From an uncultured Aquiluna sp. (GTDB lineage: Bacteria > Actinomycetota > Actinomycetes > Actinomycetales > Microbacteriaceae), in assembly GCA_905182225.1 (NCBI GenBank), contig CAJJAJ010000006.1, forward strand, positions 1 through 47,498: a DNA stretch of 47,498 nt. Direction: 5' to 3'. A program made the translations under genes and the position numbers. The stretch's first letter is position 1; the number at the start of each line of letters is the position of its first letter. The notes below the pieces were generated by a model, which was not told where the DNA came from, did not search any database, and worked only from the letters and a program-made list of their open reading frames with translations. Shown here piece after piece: positions 25,821 to 36,488 of the stretch.

Positions 25821-26384
25821 GTGACCTTGAAGACAATACTCATAACCGGTGATCCAGTGCTTCACACACGAGCCCTAGATGTCCCGTTGATAGATGATTA
25901 CATCCGCCAGTTGGTTCAAGACATGTTCGAGACCATGGATGCAGCACCCGGCGTAGGCCTAGCTGCAACTCAAATTGGTGTCGGACTCAGAATATTTGTT
26001 TACGCGTACGGCACTGACGATGAGGAAATTCGGGGGGTTGCAATCAACCCAGAGCTTTCTATCTCCGAACTCTCTGACGAGGAACTGGATGAAGAGGCTG
26101 ACGCCGAGGGTTGTTTGTCAATTCCAGGAGAAAGATTTCCCCTCAAGCGGGCAAACCGCGCCCTGTTGATGGCTACTGATCTAGAGGGCCAGGATTACCA
26201 AATAGAAGCCGAGGGCTGGCTGGCTCGAATCTTTCAGCATGAGTTTGATCACCTAGAAGGAATGCTCTACGCAGACCGGCTAATGAAACCCCATAAGAGG
26301 CACATGAAAAAGGCAATCAAAGAAAATAACTGGGGTATACCTGGATTGTCGTGGTTGCCAGGAAAAGACTACCTAGAGCCCTAA
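25821..26384 (+). CDS. def: peptide deformylase
   Basis: Removes the formyl group from nascent N-formyl-methionine. 187 residues with all three motifs: GVGLAATQIG (44-53), EGCLSIPG with metal ligand Cys98, and QHEFDHLEG with His140, Glu141 and His144. An acidic stretch (about 83-96, SELSDEELDEEADAEG) lies just before motif 2, and the C-terminus carries the basic, Trp-containing tail common in actinobacterial deformylases. GTG 25821 gives the standard N-terminus. The 3' end overlaps azlD tail-to-tail by 12 bases. Confidence 0.96.
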   Translation: MTLKTILITGDPVLHTRALDVPLIDDYIRQLVQDMFETMDAAPGVGLAATQIGVGLRIFVYAYGTDDEEIRGVAINPELSISELSDEELDEEADAEGCLSIPGERFPLKRANRALLMATDLEGQDYQIEAEGWLARIFQHEFDHLEGMLYADRLMKPHKRHMKKAIKENNWGIPGLSWLPGKDYLEP

Positions 26385-26672
26385 AAGCCTTGCGCCTGCA
26401 GCCACTAGCGCCCCAGCTAGCACAACAAAAATATATGGAACCCTCATAGCTAAAAGCGCCCCAGCAACAACTAGGGAAGCTGCTCGTGCATCAAGAACCA
26501 GATCGCTCTGAGTCGAAAATCCCTGAAGCATGACAAGCGCTGCAAGCAAAGAAACCGTCATGCGCTCGGCAATCAGCCTTCCGCGCTCACCAATAAGACG
26601 GTCGGGAATCAAGAAACCGAGAATTTTCCAGCTGTAGACCGCTAACGATGCAAAAATCACCGTGCTGATCAA
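26373..26672 (-). CDS. azlD: AzlD-family branched-chain amino acid exporter subunit
   Basis: Small hydrophobic protein (99 residues, about four helices). PDRLIGERGRLIAERMTVSLLAALV and the small-residue-rich second half are typical of AzlD, the partner of AzlC in export of leucine, isoleucine, valine and analogues. TTG at 26672 overlaps the azlC stop as TTGA and has GGGGG 6 bases upstream. Its end overlaps def on the other strand. Confidence 0.85.
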   Translation of the reverse strand: MISTVIFASLAVYSWKILGFLIPDRLIGERGRLIAERMTVSLLAALVMLQGFSTQSDLVLDARAASLVVAGALLAMRVPYIFVVLAGALVAAGARLLGL

Positions 26673-27313
26673 TTTTTGCCCCCTATCGGGAGCAAAGCAA
26701 CAACAGCGGCCAACAACACTGGAACACCAGCTGGTGTGAGGGGAATTGCTACCAATGCAACTAATGCGCCGATGCCGGCCAAAGCCAAGTTATTTCTTAA
26801 TCTAGGCCATAGCAGTCCCAGAAACGCAGCAGCAGCAGCGCCATCAAGACCCCAGGCCTCGACTGACCCAAAAAGGTTTCCGGCCAAGGCTCCCAGCAAA
26901 GTTGCTGTGTTCCAAAAAATGAACACAGCACCGCCGGTCAGCCAGAAGCCAAGTTTTTGATCTCTCAGACCTTCCTGGGCCGCGGAAACAGCATTGGACT
27001 CATCTATGGTCAAATGGGCTGCCAGCATGCGCCACAGGCCTCTAGGGCTAATGATGCTGTTAAGTCGAAGTCCATAGAAGGAGTTTCTGACACCCATTAG
27101 CCAAGCCGAGGAAATTGCAGTGATCGGAGCTCCGCCAGCAGCAACGATTCCTACAAATGCGAATTGACTTGCGCCCGAAAACATCAAAAGGCTGAGCAAC
27201 ATGACTGCCGGGACCCCTAGGCCAGCGGCAGACCCAATGGCCCCAAATGAAACCCCGTAAAGGCCAGTGGCAAGACCCACGGACAGTGAAGTGGAAATTA
27301 CTTGCCTGCTCAT
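26669..27313 (-). CDS. azlC: AzlC-family branched-chain amino acid exporter subunit
   Basis: Integral membrane protein of 214 residues, with the AzlC/BrnF motif order: an early LSLLMFSGASQFAFVGI, then SSAWLMGVRNSFYGLRL, then DESNAVS. Larger subunit of the two-component branched-chain amino acid exporter. The ATG has GGAGA 4 bases upstream. The gene begins only 19 bases beyond the 3' end of tRNA-Asn on the same strand, so it may lie on the tRNA transcript. Confidence 0.9.
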   Translation of the reverse strand: MSRQVISTSLSVGLATGLYGVSFGAIGSAAGLGVPAVMLLSLLMFSGASQFAFVGIVAAGGAPITAISSAWLMGVRNSFYGLRLNSIISPRGLWRMLAAHLTIDESNAVSAAQEGLRDQKLGFWLTGGAVFIFWNTATLLGALAGNLFGSVEAWGLDGAAAAAFLGLLWPRLRNNLALAGIGALVALVAIPLTPAGVPVLLAAVVALLPIGGKN

Positions 27314-27332
27314 GCCGTCTCCAGGAAAAGTG

Positions 27333-27408
27333 TGGCTCCTCGGCTTGGACTCGAACCAAGAACCTATCGATTAACAGTCGATTGCTCTGCCAATTGAGCT
27401 ACCGAGGA
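27333..27408 (-). tRNA. tRNA-Asn(GUU), CCA encoded
   Basis: Minus-strand cloverleaf: acceptor TCCTCGG/CCGAGGA, discriminator G, D arm GCTC...GAGC, anticodon stem ATCGA/TCGAT around CTGTTAA (anticodon GUU), T arm CTTGG/CCAAG with TTCGAGT. The 3' CCA is in the DNA, unlike the other two tRNAs in the window. It sits between dnaG and azlC on their strand. Confidence 0.96.
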
Positions 27409-27451
27409 ATGCATCCCTAGAGACACGGCACAACATTAGCAGATTCGCGAG

Positions 27452-29269
27452 CTATTTCATCAACTCACGACGTTCTGATTCCAACGCCATCAATTCTTGC
27501 TGAACTTGGGCAAGCTGTTCTGGACTTGCTGTCGAGTCGATACGCCTCAGAGCAGCCATTAAATCAACTTTCTCTCGCGCCAAAGTGTTGAGCATCGCTG
27601 TCCTTACGACACCAGCCGCGTATTTACTTAGCTCCACCTCGTTAGCGACAGGAAGATTAGCCAGAGCCAGAGATCGAACAACGTCCAAATCCTCTGGCAA
27701 AACTTGGGTGGCCAACAGATTGGCGAAGCTATCCTCGGCTAAATGCATAGAGTTCAAGTTCGCCACCTCGAGAATTCGATGATGCTGGGCAACGGAAAAA
27801 CCCGAGGCCAACATCCGACGAAGTTGATCCGAACTAAAGGCACCCGGCGCCTGAACCAGGACTTCGAGTATTTGCCTCTCCATTCGAGCCTGAGGAGTGA
27901 CTACCTCGGGGGAAGCGCTTCCGGTCTGTCTCATCGGTTCTACCCGCTGCTGAACCTGTTTGGTAACACCAGCTCGAACCATTTGCTCTACTTCAGAAGA
28001 GTCAAGAGACACCCAATCCGCTAGCGCCCTTATGTAACCGGTCTTGAGCGCGGAATCAGTAATCTCAGCAACAACTGGCGCTGCCGCTCTTGCCGCCGCT
28101 ACCCGAGAATCAAGATCTGCTAAAGAAAACTGGCTAATTCGGTGGCGAATTACGAACTCAAATAGTGGCTTTTTGGATTCGAGCATTTTTGATATTGCCC
28201 CGTTGCCCATTTTCTGTCGAAGGTCAGCGGGGTCAAGCCCATCAGGCCCGCTCGCGACAAAGGTCAGGGCATTGAACTTCGAGCTATCTCCATAAACTCG
28301 AAGCGCGGCCTTCTCTCCCGCAGCATCCGGGTCAAAAGTGAAAATCACCTCGGCCGGATCATTTGTTTGACCCAATAATCGATTGATTATGCGAATGTGC
28401 TCCTCGCCAAAGGCAGTGCCACAAGTTGCGACAGCCGTCTCCACGCCGGCTAAGTGACAAGCCATGACATCGGTATACCCCTCGACGACAACGATCTGCC
28501 TTGACTTGACGATGGCTTTTCGAGCCAAATCAAGGCCATAAAGGACGCTCGACTTGTGATATACGGGGGTCTCAGGAGTGTTTAGGTATTTCGGACCCTG
28601 GTCGTCATCGTAGAGTTTCCTGGCACCAAACCCAAGCACTTGCGAGTTTGCGTCTCGGATCGGCCACAACACTCGCCCGCGAAAGCGGTCATAGCCGCCC
28701 TTGTCACTCTCCATCGCTAAGCCGGCTAAGACAAGTTCCTGCATCTGGTAACCGGCAGTCGTAGCCGCATTTATTAGGTTCTGCCAACCCTTTGGGGCAT
28801 AGCCAATTCCGAAAGTTGCAAAGCTTTCCAATTCAAATCCGCGAGACAGCAGAAAGTCTTGAGCAGCCTGGCCTTCGCTCGATTGCAGTTGCCCCTGGTA
28901 GTAATCCGACGCGAATTTGTTTAGGGCTAACAACCTGGACCTTGATGAACCCTCGTCGGTTCCCTCCTCAAACTTCAGCTGATAGCCGACCTTGTCCGCC
29001 AATCGCTGCACCGCATCGGAAAAGCTAACCGACTCGATCTCTTGAATGAACTTGTAAACATCGCCACCAACTCCACAGCCAAAGCAGTGATAGAACGCAG
29101 GATTAGCTCGAACGTTAAAACTGGGTGATTTCTCATCGTGAAATGGACACAGCCCCTTGAAGGAGCCCGAACTTGCTGCCTTTAGAGAAACGTAGCCGCC
29201 GACGACCTCCACAATATCAGCGCGCTCTTTTAGCTCTTCAATGTCCCCTTGGGATACTCGACCAGCCAT
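27452..29269 (-). CDS. dnaG: DNA primase
   Basis: Makes RNA primers at the replication fork. 605 residues: an N-terminal CHC2 zinc domain with Cys41, His44, Cys62 and Cys65; a TOPRIM catalytic core with VVVEGYTDVMA and FTFDPDAAG; and a C-terminal helicase-binding region with low conservation. Length is normal for actinobacteria. The ATG is 9 bases after the dgt stop, making dusB-dgt-dnaG one unit. Confidence 0.97.
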   Translation of the reverse strand: MAGRVSQGDIEELKERADIVEVVGGYVSLKAASSGSFKGLCPFHDEKSPSFNVRANPAFYHCFGCGVGGDVYKFIQEIESVSFSDAVQRLADKVGYQLKFEEGTDEGSSRSRLLALNKFASDYYQGQLQSSEGQAAQDFLLSRGFELESFATFGIGYAPKGWQNLINAATTAGYQMQELVLAGLAMESDKGGYDRFRGRVLWPIRDANSQVLGFGARKLYDDDQGPKYLNTPETPVYHKSSVLYGLDLARKAIVKSRQIVVVEGYTDVMACHLAGVETAVATCGTAFGEEHIRIINRLLGQTNDPAEVIFTFDPDAAGEKAALRVYGDSSKFNALTFVASGPDGLDPADLRQKMGNGAISKMLESKKPLFEFVIRHRISQFSLADLDSRVAAARAAAPVVAEITDSALKTGYIRALADWVSLDSSEVEQMVRAGVTKQVQQRVEPMRQTGSASPEVVTPQARMERQILEVLVQAPGAFSSDQLRRMLASGFSVAQHHRILEVANLNSMHLAEDSFANLLATQVLPEDLDVVRSLALANLPVANEVELSKYAAGVVRTAMLNTLAREKVDLMAALRRIDSTASPEQLAQVQQELMALESERRELMK

Positions 29270-29278
29270 AACTGAATC

Positions 29279-30532
29279 CTATGCTCTTGAGCTGCGGTGA
29301 AGAGCGACCGCTGCAGGGTCAGTAAGAGATGCAACGTAATCGACGATGACTCGCTTCTGAGCTTTTTGATCTTTTGCCTCTAGCCATGCAACGGTACCGG
29401 TCGAGTCGAGTCCTGCGCCGTTCTTGGCTAGCAAGGTTTCTGCAAGCTCCACGAGCAAAGTTCGTTGATCCTCATAGTATGCCTGACGCGAATTTTCTGT
29501 CATTACCGAAGAAGCAACGATCCCCTTTAGAACGGCGATCTGACTTTTCACCAGGCTCGGAACCATAACGCCTGCACTAAAACGACTCAAAGAGCCCTTG
29601 TTCGATTCGACCAAAACGGCACTGGTGGTTCTGGACACAAACGAACCTATGAGATCACTGGCTAGATTTTTGAGACTAGCCAAATGCCTGGGCGATCCAT
29701 CAAACTTCTTGAGCCAATGGCTGGAGGATTGTAATGATAATAGAGCTGCCTCTAGTTCTGCCTCCGAATAGGTGCCCTCAGACCACTTGCCTATGTCCTC
29801 AATTAGGGCGTCGTTTGATGTGACAACCGAAATCAGCGCTGGATTCACGAACCCCTCCACGATTGAATCCTCAAAATCATGCACTGAGTAAGCAACATCG
29901 TCAGCAAAGTCCATAATTTGAGCCTCAACGCACTTGACGCCTTCGGGAGCTTGCTGCCTCATCCAATCGAAGACCTCTACATCGTCGTCATACACGCCGA
30001 ATTTTGTAACGTTGTCGAACTCGGCTGCTCTGGACAGTGGCCACGGATACTTGGTCGCGGCATCCAATGAGGCCCTAGTTAGATTCAGGCCCCTCGAGAT
30101 GCCACTGTCGTCATAAATCTTTGGTTCAAGCCTCGTTAGAATCCTGAATGTTTGAGCGTTGCCTTCAAAGCCTCCAATGTCGGCCGCCCAAAAGTTCAGA
30201 GCCGACTCGCCGTTATGGCCAAAGGGTGGATGTCCAAGATCATGAGCTAGGCAGCCCATGTCCACTAGATCTGGGTTAACTCCCAGGGCTGTTGCCAGCT
30301 CCCTACCAACCTGAGCAACCTCAAGCGAATGAGTAAGTCTTGTTCTTGCAAAGTCCCCGGAGCTTGGGGAAAGAACCTGAGTCTTAGCGCTCAGCTTCCG
30401 GAACGCAGCAGAGTGCAAAACTCTTGCTCGATCGCGCGCAAACTCTCCGCGGCCCTCCATTTGAGATCCAGGCTGTTCCACAAAACGCTCGAGATCCCGA
30501 GGGTCATAGCCGCTTTCTGTTTTGGCAACCAT
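29279..30532 (-). CDS. dgt: deoxyguanosinetriphosphate triphosphohydrolase-like protein
   Basis: HD-domain enzyme that hydrolyses dNTPs to nucleosides and triphosphate, controlling dNTP pools. The HD metal site is His68 (THSLEVAQVG), His97-Asp98 (CLAHDLGHPPFGHNG) and a later Asp in DFADDVAYSVHD. ATG 30532 is preceded by GGAGG that ends 6 bases before it and straddles the dusB stop region; the longer frame starting at 30631 lies within dusB. Product 417 residues, normal for the family. Its place next to dnaG is the standard actinobacterial arrangement. Confidence 0.94.
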   Translation of the reverse strand: MVAKTESGYDPRDLERFVEQPGSQMEGRGEFARDRARVLHSAAFRKLSAKTQVLSPSSGDFARTRLTHSLEVAQVGRELATALGVNPDLVDMGCLAHDLGHPPFGHNGESALNFWAADIGGFEGNAQTFRILTRLEPKIYDDSGISRGLNLTRASLDAATKYPWPLSRAAEFDNVTKFGVYDDDVEVFDWMRQQAPEGVKCVEAQIMDFADDVAYSVHDFEDSIVEGFVNPALISVVTSNDALIEDIGKWSEGTYSEAELEAALLSLQSSSHWLKKFDGSPRHLASLKNLASDLIGSFVSRTTSAVLVESNKGSLSRFSAGVMVPSLVKSQIAVLKGIVASSVMTENSRQAYYEDQRTLLVELAETLLAKNGAGLDSTGTVAWLEAKDQKAQKRVIVDYVASLTDPAAVALHRSSRA

Positions 30533-30534
30533 GC

Positions 30535-31689
30535 TTATCCTCCTGAGACCGACAGTTCCGCGAACTCCAGCTGAGATCGATGAGTGTCGTTCAGATCTCT
30601 CGAATCCAACCAGCCTTCCGGCAGTGAGCACTTTTTTAGCGAGCCGAGCCTGCCCCGTGGGCCCTCAGCTTCTGCACCTGGATAGGGGGTCTCTCGCTCT
30701 AGCAAGCCCAATAAGTCAGACGCCTGCTGCAAGGACTCGACCCTTGCAAGATCGGCCCTAAATTCTCCACCAACCGGGTAGCCCTTAAAATACCAAGCAA
30801 CGTGCTTCCTGATATCTCGGCACGCCCTGCCTTCTTCCTGGAAGAACTCAGTCAAGAGTTCGGCATGTCGATAAAAAGCATCGGCCACCTCACCAAGCGA
30901 AGGCATTACTTCTTCTACCTGTGGATTCTTGTCACCAGCTATGTAGCCTGCTATTGCTCGTTCGAGATCCTGGAAGAGCCACGGCCTTCCGAGGCATCCT
31001 CTGCCAACAACTATGCCGTCTACTCCGGTCTTATCCATCATTGATACTGCGTCCTGAGCTGACCAAATGTCACCATTGCCAAGTACTTGAACATCTGGCA
31101 ATGACTCTCGAAGCTCTGTGATCGCGTCCCAGTCTGCTCTTCCGGAATAGAAATCCTCCGCGGTTCGCCCATGCAGAGCTACGGCAGTAACACCTGCGTC
31201 CCGAGCAGCTTTTCCAGCGTCCAAAAACGTTAGGTGATCTTGGTCTATTCCTTTGCGCATTTTCACTGTCACTGGGATTGTTCCAGCGGCCTTCACGGCA
31301 GATTGAACAATGGCCTCAAACAGCTCTGATTTCCAAGGCAGGGCCGCTCCCCCACCTTTTCTGGTGACTTTTGCAACGGGACAGCCAAAATTCAAGTCAA
31401 TATGATCAGCTCGGTCTTCTTGAACGAGCATTTCAATAGCTTTAGATATTGTCGCGGGATCGACTCCATAAAGCTGAACCGACCGAAACTCCTCGGACTC
31501 GTGATGCCCAATAAGGCGCATTGACTCCTCAGTTCGTTCAACCAGGGCTCTGGAGGTGACCATCTCAGAGACAAACAGGCCATTGCCGTACTCGCGACAG
31601 AGCCTTCTGAAGGCAGTGTTAGTTATACCGGCCATCGGTGCCAGTACGACTGGCACCTCAAAGGTTTTAGATCCGTAGGTTAGTCCCAA
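30535..31689 (-). CDS. dusB: tRNA-dihydrouridine synthase
   Basis: FMN enzyme reducing uridines in the tRNA D loop. 384 residues, a TIM barrel with VVLAPMAGITNTAFRRL, catalytic Cys103 in LNFGCPVAKV, then GTIPVTVKMRKG, ALHGRT and DGIVVGRGCLGRPW. The start is a TTG at 31689, 4 bases after the glyS stop, with only a weak upstream purine run; translation probably depends on coupling to glyS. It ends just before dgt. Confidence 0.93.
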   Translation of the reverse strand: MGLTYGSKTFEVPVVLAPMAGITNTAFRRLCREYGNGLFVSEMVTSRALVERTEESMRLIGHHESEEFRSVQLYGVDPATISKAIEMLVQEDRADHIDLNFGCPVAKVTRKGGGAALPWKSELFEAIVQSAVKAAGTIPVTVKMRKGIDQDHLTFLDAGKAARDAGVTAVALHGRTAEDFYSGRADWDAITELRESLPDVQVLGNGDIWSAQDAVSMMDKTGVDGIVVGRGCLGRPWLFQDLERAIAGYIAGDKNPQVEEVMPSLGEVADAFYRHAELLTEFFQEEGRACRDIRKHVAWYFKGYPVGGEFRADLARVESLQQASDLLGLLERETPYPGAEAEGPRGRLGSLKKCSLPEGWLDSRDLNDTHRSQLEFAELSVSGG

Positions 31690-31693
31690 TTAG

Positions 31694-33067
31694 CTAGCTG
31701 AGTCTCTCAAATAGGTAGCTGGCGACCTTGTCCAAGGACACTCGTTCTTGAGCCATTGAATCACGCTCACGAATAGTCACGGACTGGTCATCGGCTGTCT
31801 CAAAATCAATTGTTATGCAAAAAGGAGTGCCAATTTCATCTTGTCTGCGATACCTACGGCCAATCGCACCTGAGTCATCAAAGTCGATGTTCCAGTTCTT
31901 CCGAAGCTCGGCGGCCAACGACTTAGCAATTGGATTTAGTGCCTCGTTTCTGCTGAGCGGCAATACAGCTGCCTTCACGGGCGATAGTCGATAATCGAGT
32001 CGAAGAACGGTTCTGGTGTCAACGCCACCCTTTGCATTGGGGGCTTCATCCTCTGTATATGCATCGACCATGAATGCCATGAGCGACCTAGTGAGTCCAG
32101 CCGCTGGCTCAATAACGAATGGAGTCCAGCGCTTTTCCTCGGTTTGATCAAAGTAACTCAAATCAACACCAGAAGAAGCCGAATGGGTTTTTAGGTCAAA
32201 ATCAGTTCGGTTTGCAATTCCCTCAAGCTCACCAAATTCTCCACCCTGAAAACCAAAGCGGTACTCGATGTCAACGGTGCGCTTTGAGTAGTGAGAGAGC
32301 TTTTCCTTCGGGTGGTCGAACAGTCGAAGGTTATCCGGATTGATTCCGAGATCTAGATACCAGTTATGGCGTTGTTCGATCCAGTATTCATGCCATTTTT
32401 CATCTTCACCTGGCTTTACAAAAAACTCCATCTCCATCTGCTCAAACTCGCGCGTTCGAAAAATAAAGTTACCCGGAGTGATTTCGTTGCGGAAGCTCTT
32501 TCCCATTTGACCAATTCCAAATGGAGGCTTCATCCTTGAAACATTTAGAACGTTGTTAAAATTCACGAATATTCCTTGGGCCGTCTCGGGCCGAAGGTAA
32601 TGCATTCCGGTGTCATCATCGACTGGGCCTAGCGAGGTCTTCAATAGACCGTTGAAGCTCTTTGGCTCAGTCCAGGATTCCTTTGTGCCACAGTTTGGGC
32701 AGGCAATCTCCGCCATTGATTTGGGAGCCCTGGACTTCTTCTCTTCAAAGGCCTCTTCCAGGTGATCCTGACGAAAACGCTTGTGACAGCTGGTGCACTC
32801 AATCAAGGGGTCAACAAACGCCTCAACGTGACCAGAAGATTCCCAAACCTTGGTAGGCAAAATAATGGAGCTATCAAGCCCGACAACGTCATCTCTGCCA
32901 GACACCACAGACTGCCACCACTGACGCTTGATGTTTTCCTTTAGCTCCACTCCGAGTGGGCCATAATCCCATGCCGATCTCGATCCGCCGTAAATCTCGC
33001 CAGCCTGAAACACAAAGCCTCTGCGTTTTGCAAGCGAAATTACCTGGTCGAGCTTTTGATTGGCCAT
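31694..33067 (-). CDS. glyS: glycyl-tRNA synthetase, dimeric class II type
   Basis: Charges tRNA-Gly. 457 residues of the alpha2 (GlyQS, archaeal/eukaryal-like) form used by actinobacteria: [20 protein letters not shown] at the start, motif 2 in [19 protein letters not shown], a CxxC pair (ECTSCHKRF) with a second CPNCG forming a zinc-knuckle insert, and a C-terminal anticodon-binding domain ([19 protein letters not shown]). Lies 39 bases after uppS on the same strand. Confidence 0.97.
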   Translation of the reverse strand: MANQKLDQVISLAKRRGFVFQAGEIYGGSRSAWDYGPLGVELKENIKRQWWQSVVSGRDDVVGLDSSIILPTKVWESSGHVEAFVDPLIECTSCHKRFRQDHLEEAFEEKKSRAPKSMAEIACPNCGTKESWTEPKSFNGLLKTSLGPVDDDTGMHYLRPETAQGIFVNFNNVLNVSRMKPPFGIGQMGKSFRNEITPGNFIFRTREFEQMEMEFFVKPGEDEKWHEYWIEQRHNWYLDLGINPDNLRLFDHPKEKLSHYSKRTVDIEYRFGFQGGEFGELEGIANRTDFDLKTHSASSGVDLSYFDQTEEKRWTPFVIEPAAGLTRSLMAFMVDAYTEDEAPNAKGGVDTRTVLRLDYRLSPVKAAVLPLSRNEALNPIAKSLAAELRKNWNIDFDDSGAIGRRYRRQDEIGTPFCITIDFETADDQSVTIRERDSMAQERVSLDKVASYLFERLS

Positions 33068-33106
33068 TATTCTCCGGGGATTATTTATTGGATGTCTAGC
33101 GATTCC

Positions 33107-33865
33107 CTAGTTTAGTGGGGCATCTAAGGCACCACCGAAGCGGCGCTGCCTTCTTCCAAACTCACCAATAGCATCCCACATTGACTCGCGAGTGAAATCA
33201 GGCCACAGAACGTCCATGAAAATCATCTCCGCATAGCTCGATTGCCAAAGCATGAAGTTAGAGGTGCGCATCTCTCCGCTCGAGCGCAAGAACATGTCCA
33301 CGTCCGGAAGCTCTGGAACATAAAGTCTTTTTTGAATCGCCTTCTCGGTTATGGATTTGGGAACTGAACCACTAGCGCTGACCTCTTGGAGAATCTTGTT
33401 CACCGCGGCAACTATCTCCTGCCGTCCTCCGTAGTTAACAGCCATGGTTAGGACCAAGCCAGTGTTGTTCTTGGTCATTTCTTCGGCGACACGTAGCTCA
33501 CGCACCACGCTAGGCCAAAGCCTGCGCTCCGACCCAGACCAACGAATGCGAACGTTCCATTCCATGAGGAGATCTCTCCGTCGCCTCAAAACATCTTTGT
33601 TGTAGCCCATGAGAAACTTCACTTCTTCGGTCGACCGCGTCCAGTTCTCCGTCGAAAATGCATAGGCAGTCAAATTCTCGACACCGGCGTTACTCGCTCC
33701 TGCAACAGCCTCCAATAGAGCCGCCTCGCCAGCTCTGTGACCCTCGGTGCGAGCAAGACCACGCTCATTGGCCCACCGGCCATTCCCGTCCATAACCATC
33801 GCGATGTGCTTTGGAACAGCCCCAAGAGTTGGCACTTTTCTCGTCGGGTCAATAAGTTTTATCAA
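33107..33865 (-). CDS. uppS: isoprenyl transferase (undecaprenyl/decaprenyl diphosphate synthase type)
   Basis: Cis-prenyltransferase building the lipid carrier for cell-wall synthesis. 252 residues; the signature HIAMVMDGNGRWANERG contains catalytic Asp26, followed by AYAFSTENW, and the end has FLRSSGEMRTSNF and VLWPDF. Product chain length is not readable. TTG 33865 overlaps the recO stop as TTGA with GGAG 5 bases upstream. The recO-uppS pairing is standard for actinobacteria. Confidence 0.95.
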   Translation of the reverse strand: MIKLIDPTRKVPTLGAVPKHIAMVMDGNGRWANERGLARTEGHRAGEAALLEAVAGASNAGVENLTAYAFSTENWTRSTEEVKFLMGYNKDVLRRRRDLLMEWNVRIRWSGSERRLWPSVVRELRVAEEMTKNNTGLVLTMAVNYGGRQEIVAAVNKILQEVSASGSVPKSITEKAIQKRLYVPELPDVDMFLRSSGEMRTSNFMLWQSSYAEMIFMDVLWPDFTRESMWDAIGEFGRRQRRFGGALDAPLN

Positions 33866-34584
33866 CTTCGCTCCACGTGCTCCAGGGATCTAAGTCCTCT
33901 CTCAAGCTGCCATTGCAAGTAGCCAGCAACGACGCCGCTCACGGCCGCACGAGTTGCCATGTTGGCGCGACCAACGCCTGGCCAATCACCGATAAGCAGT
34001 GCGCTAATGTGTGAAATTCCATCGACCCCAAGACGAACCGACCCGGGCATAGTGCACGATTGGCAACTGACAGATCCAGAGTGAACGGAAAATGAAACGG
34101 TTTCAGTTGATGCGCAGCCCTGGCACTGGTCAATATTGGTAATCCAACCTGAGATTGCCAATGCCCGCAAAAGGTAAGAGTCCAGGATCTGATCGGAAGC
34201 ATGCTCTTTCAGTGAAAGAGCCCTGAGGGCTCCAATCACGAGCATGTAGTGCTGGGAGGAAGAATCTTCGCGCGTGAAGCGTTCGGCCGCTTCGACAACT
34301 GCACTAGCTGCTGTGTATCTGGCGTAATCCGCGATTATGACGGCTCCGTAGTTAGCGAGTTGCTCGACCTGAGAAACAGTGTCTAAATTTCTGCCCTCGT
34401 AAAGCTGCAAATCCACAACATTAAACGGCTCTAACCTTGCGCCGATTCTGCTGCTAGTTTTCCTGACACCCTTTGCAACCGCTCTAACTTGACCGTGATT
34501 TTTTGTCAACAGCGTTACTATGCGATCGACTTCCCCAAGCTTGTGGGTTCGGATGACGACGGCTTCATCTCGGTAATGCGGCAT
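33862..34584 (-). CDS. recO: DNA repair protein RecO
   Basis: Loads RecA together with RecR on SSB-coated single-stranded DNA. 240 residues: N-terminal OB fold (YRDEAVVIRTHKLGEVDRIVTLLT), helical middle, and a zinc site with Cys154, Cys157, Cys174 and Cys177. ATG 34584 gives the normal family start. It lies 27 bases downstream of leuA and overlaps uppS. Confidence 0.94.
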   Translation of the reverse strand: MPHYRDEAVVIRTHKLGEVDRIVTLLTKNHGQVRAVAKGVRKTSSRIGARLEPFNVVDLQLYEGRNLDTVSQVEQLANYGAVIIADYARYTAASAVVEAAERFTREDSSSQHYMLVIGALRALSLKEHASDQILDSYLLRALAISGWITNIDQCQGCASTETVSFSVHSGSVSCQSCTMPGSVRLGVDGISHISALLIGDWPGVGRANMATRAAVSGVVAGYLQWQLERGLRSLEHVERS

Positions 34585-34611
34585 AGAACAAGTATCGCAA
34601 TAATTGCGGGT

Positions 34612-36414
<1,803 letters not shown>

Positions 36415-36430
<16 letters not shown>

Positions 36431-36456
36431 CCAATAAGCAGGAGGTTTAAACTCAT
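36415..36456 (-). CDS. leuL: leucine-rich leader peptide of leuA
   Basis: A 13-codon gene, ATG 36456 to TAG 36417-36415, encoding MSLNLLLIGRDEA. Four of codons 3-7 are Leu (TTA, CTC, CTG, CTT) followed by Ile, the hallmark of ribosome-mediated attenuation of a branched-chain amino acid gene. It overlaps the left arm of the attenuator hairpin and lies about 60 bases before leuA. A TAGCCT -10-like hexamer ends exactly 6 bases before its ATG, so the peptide gene is probably translated from a leaderless transcript. Confidence 0.8.
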
Positions 36457-36488
36457 GTTCTCAGGCTAGCACTTGAGGACCAGTTGCG

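Noticed and set aside
34588-34604. CGCAATAATTGCG palindrome between leuA and recO as terminator or operator
   Set aside because: Only a 5-bp stem with a 3-base loop, and no T run; too weak in a 27-base gap of a co-transcribed array.
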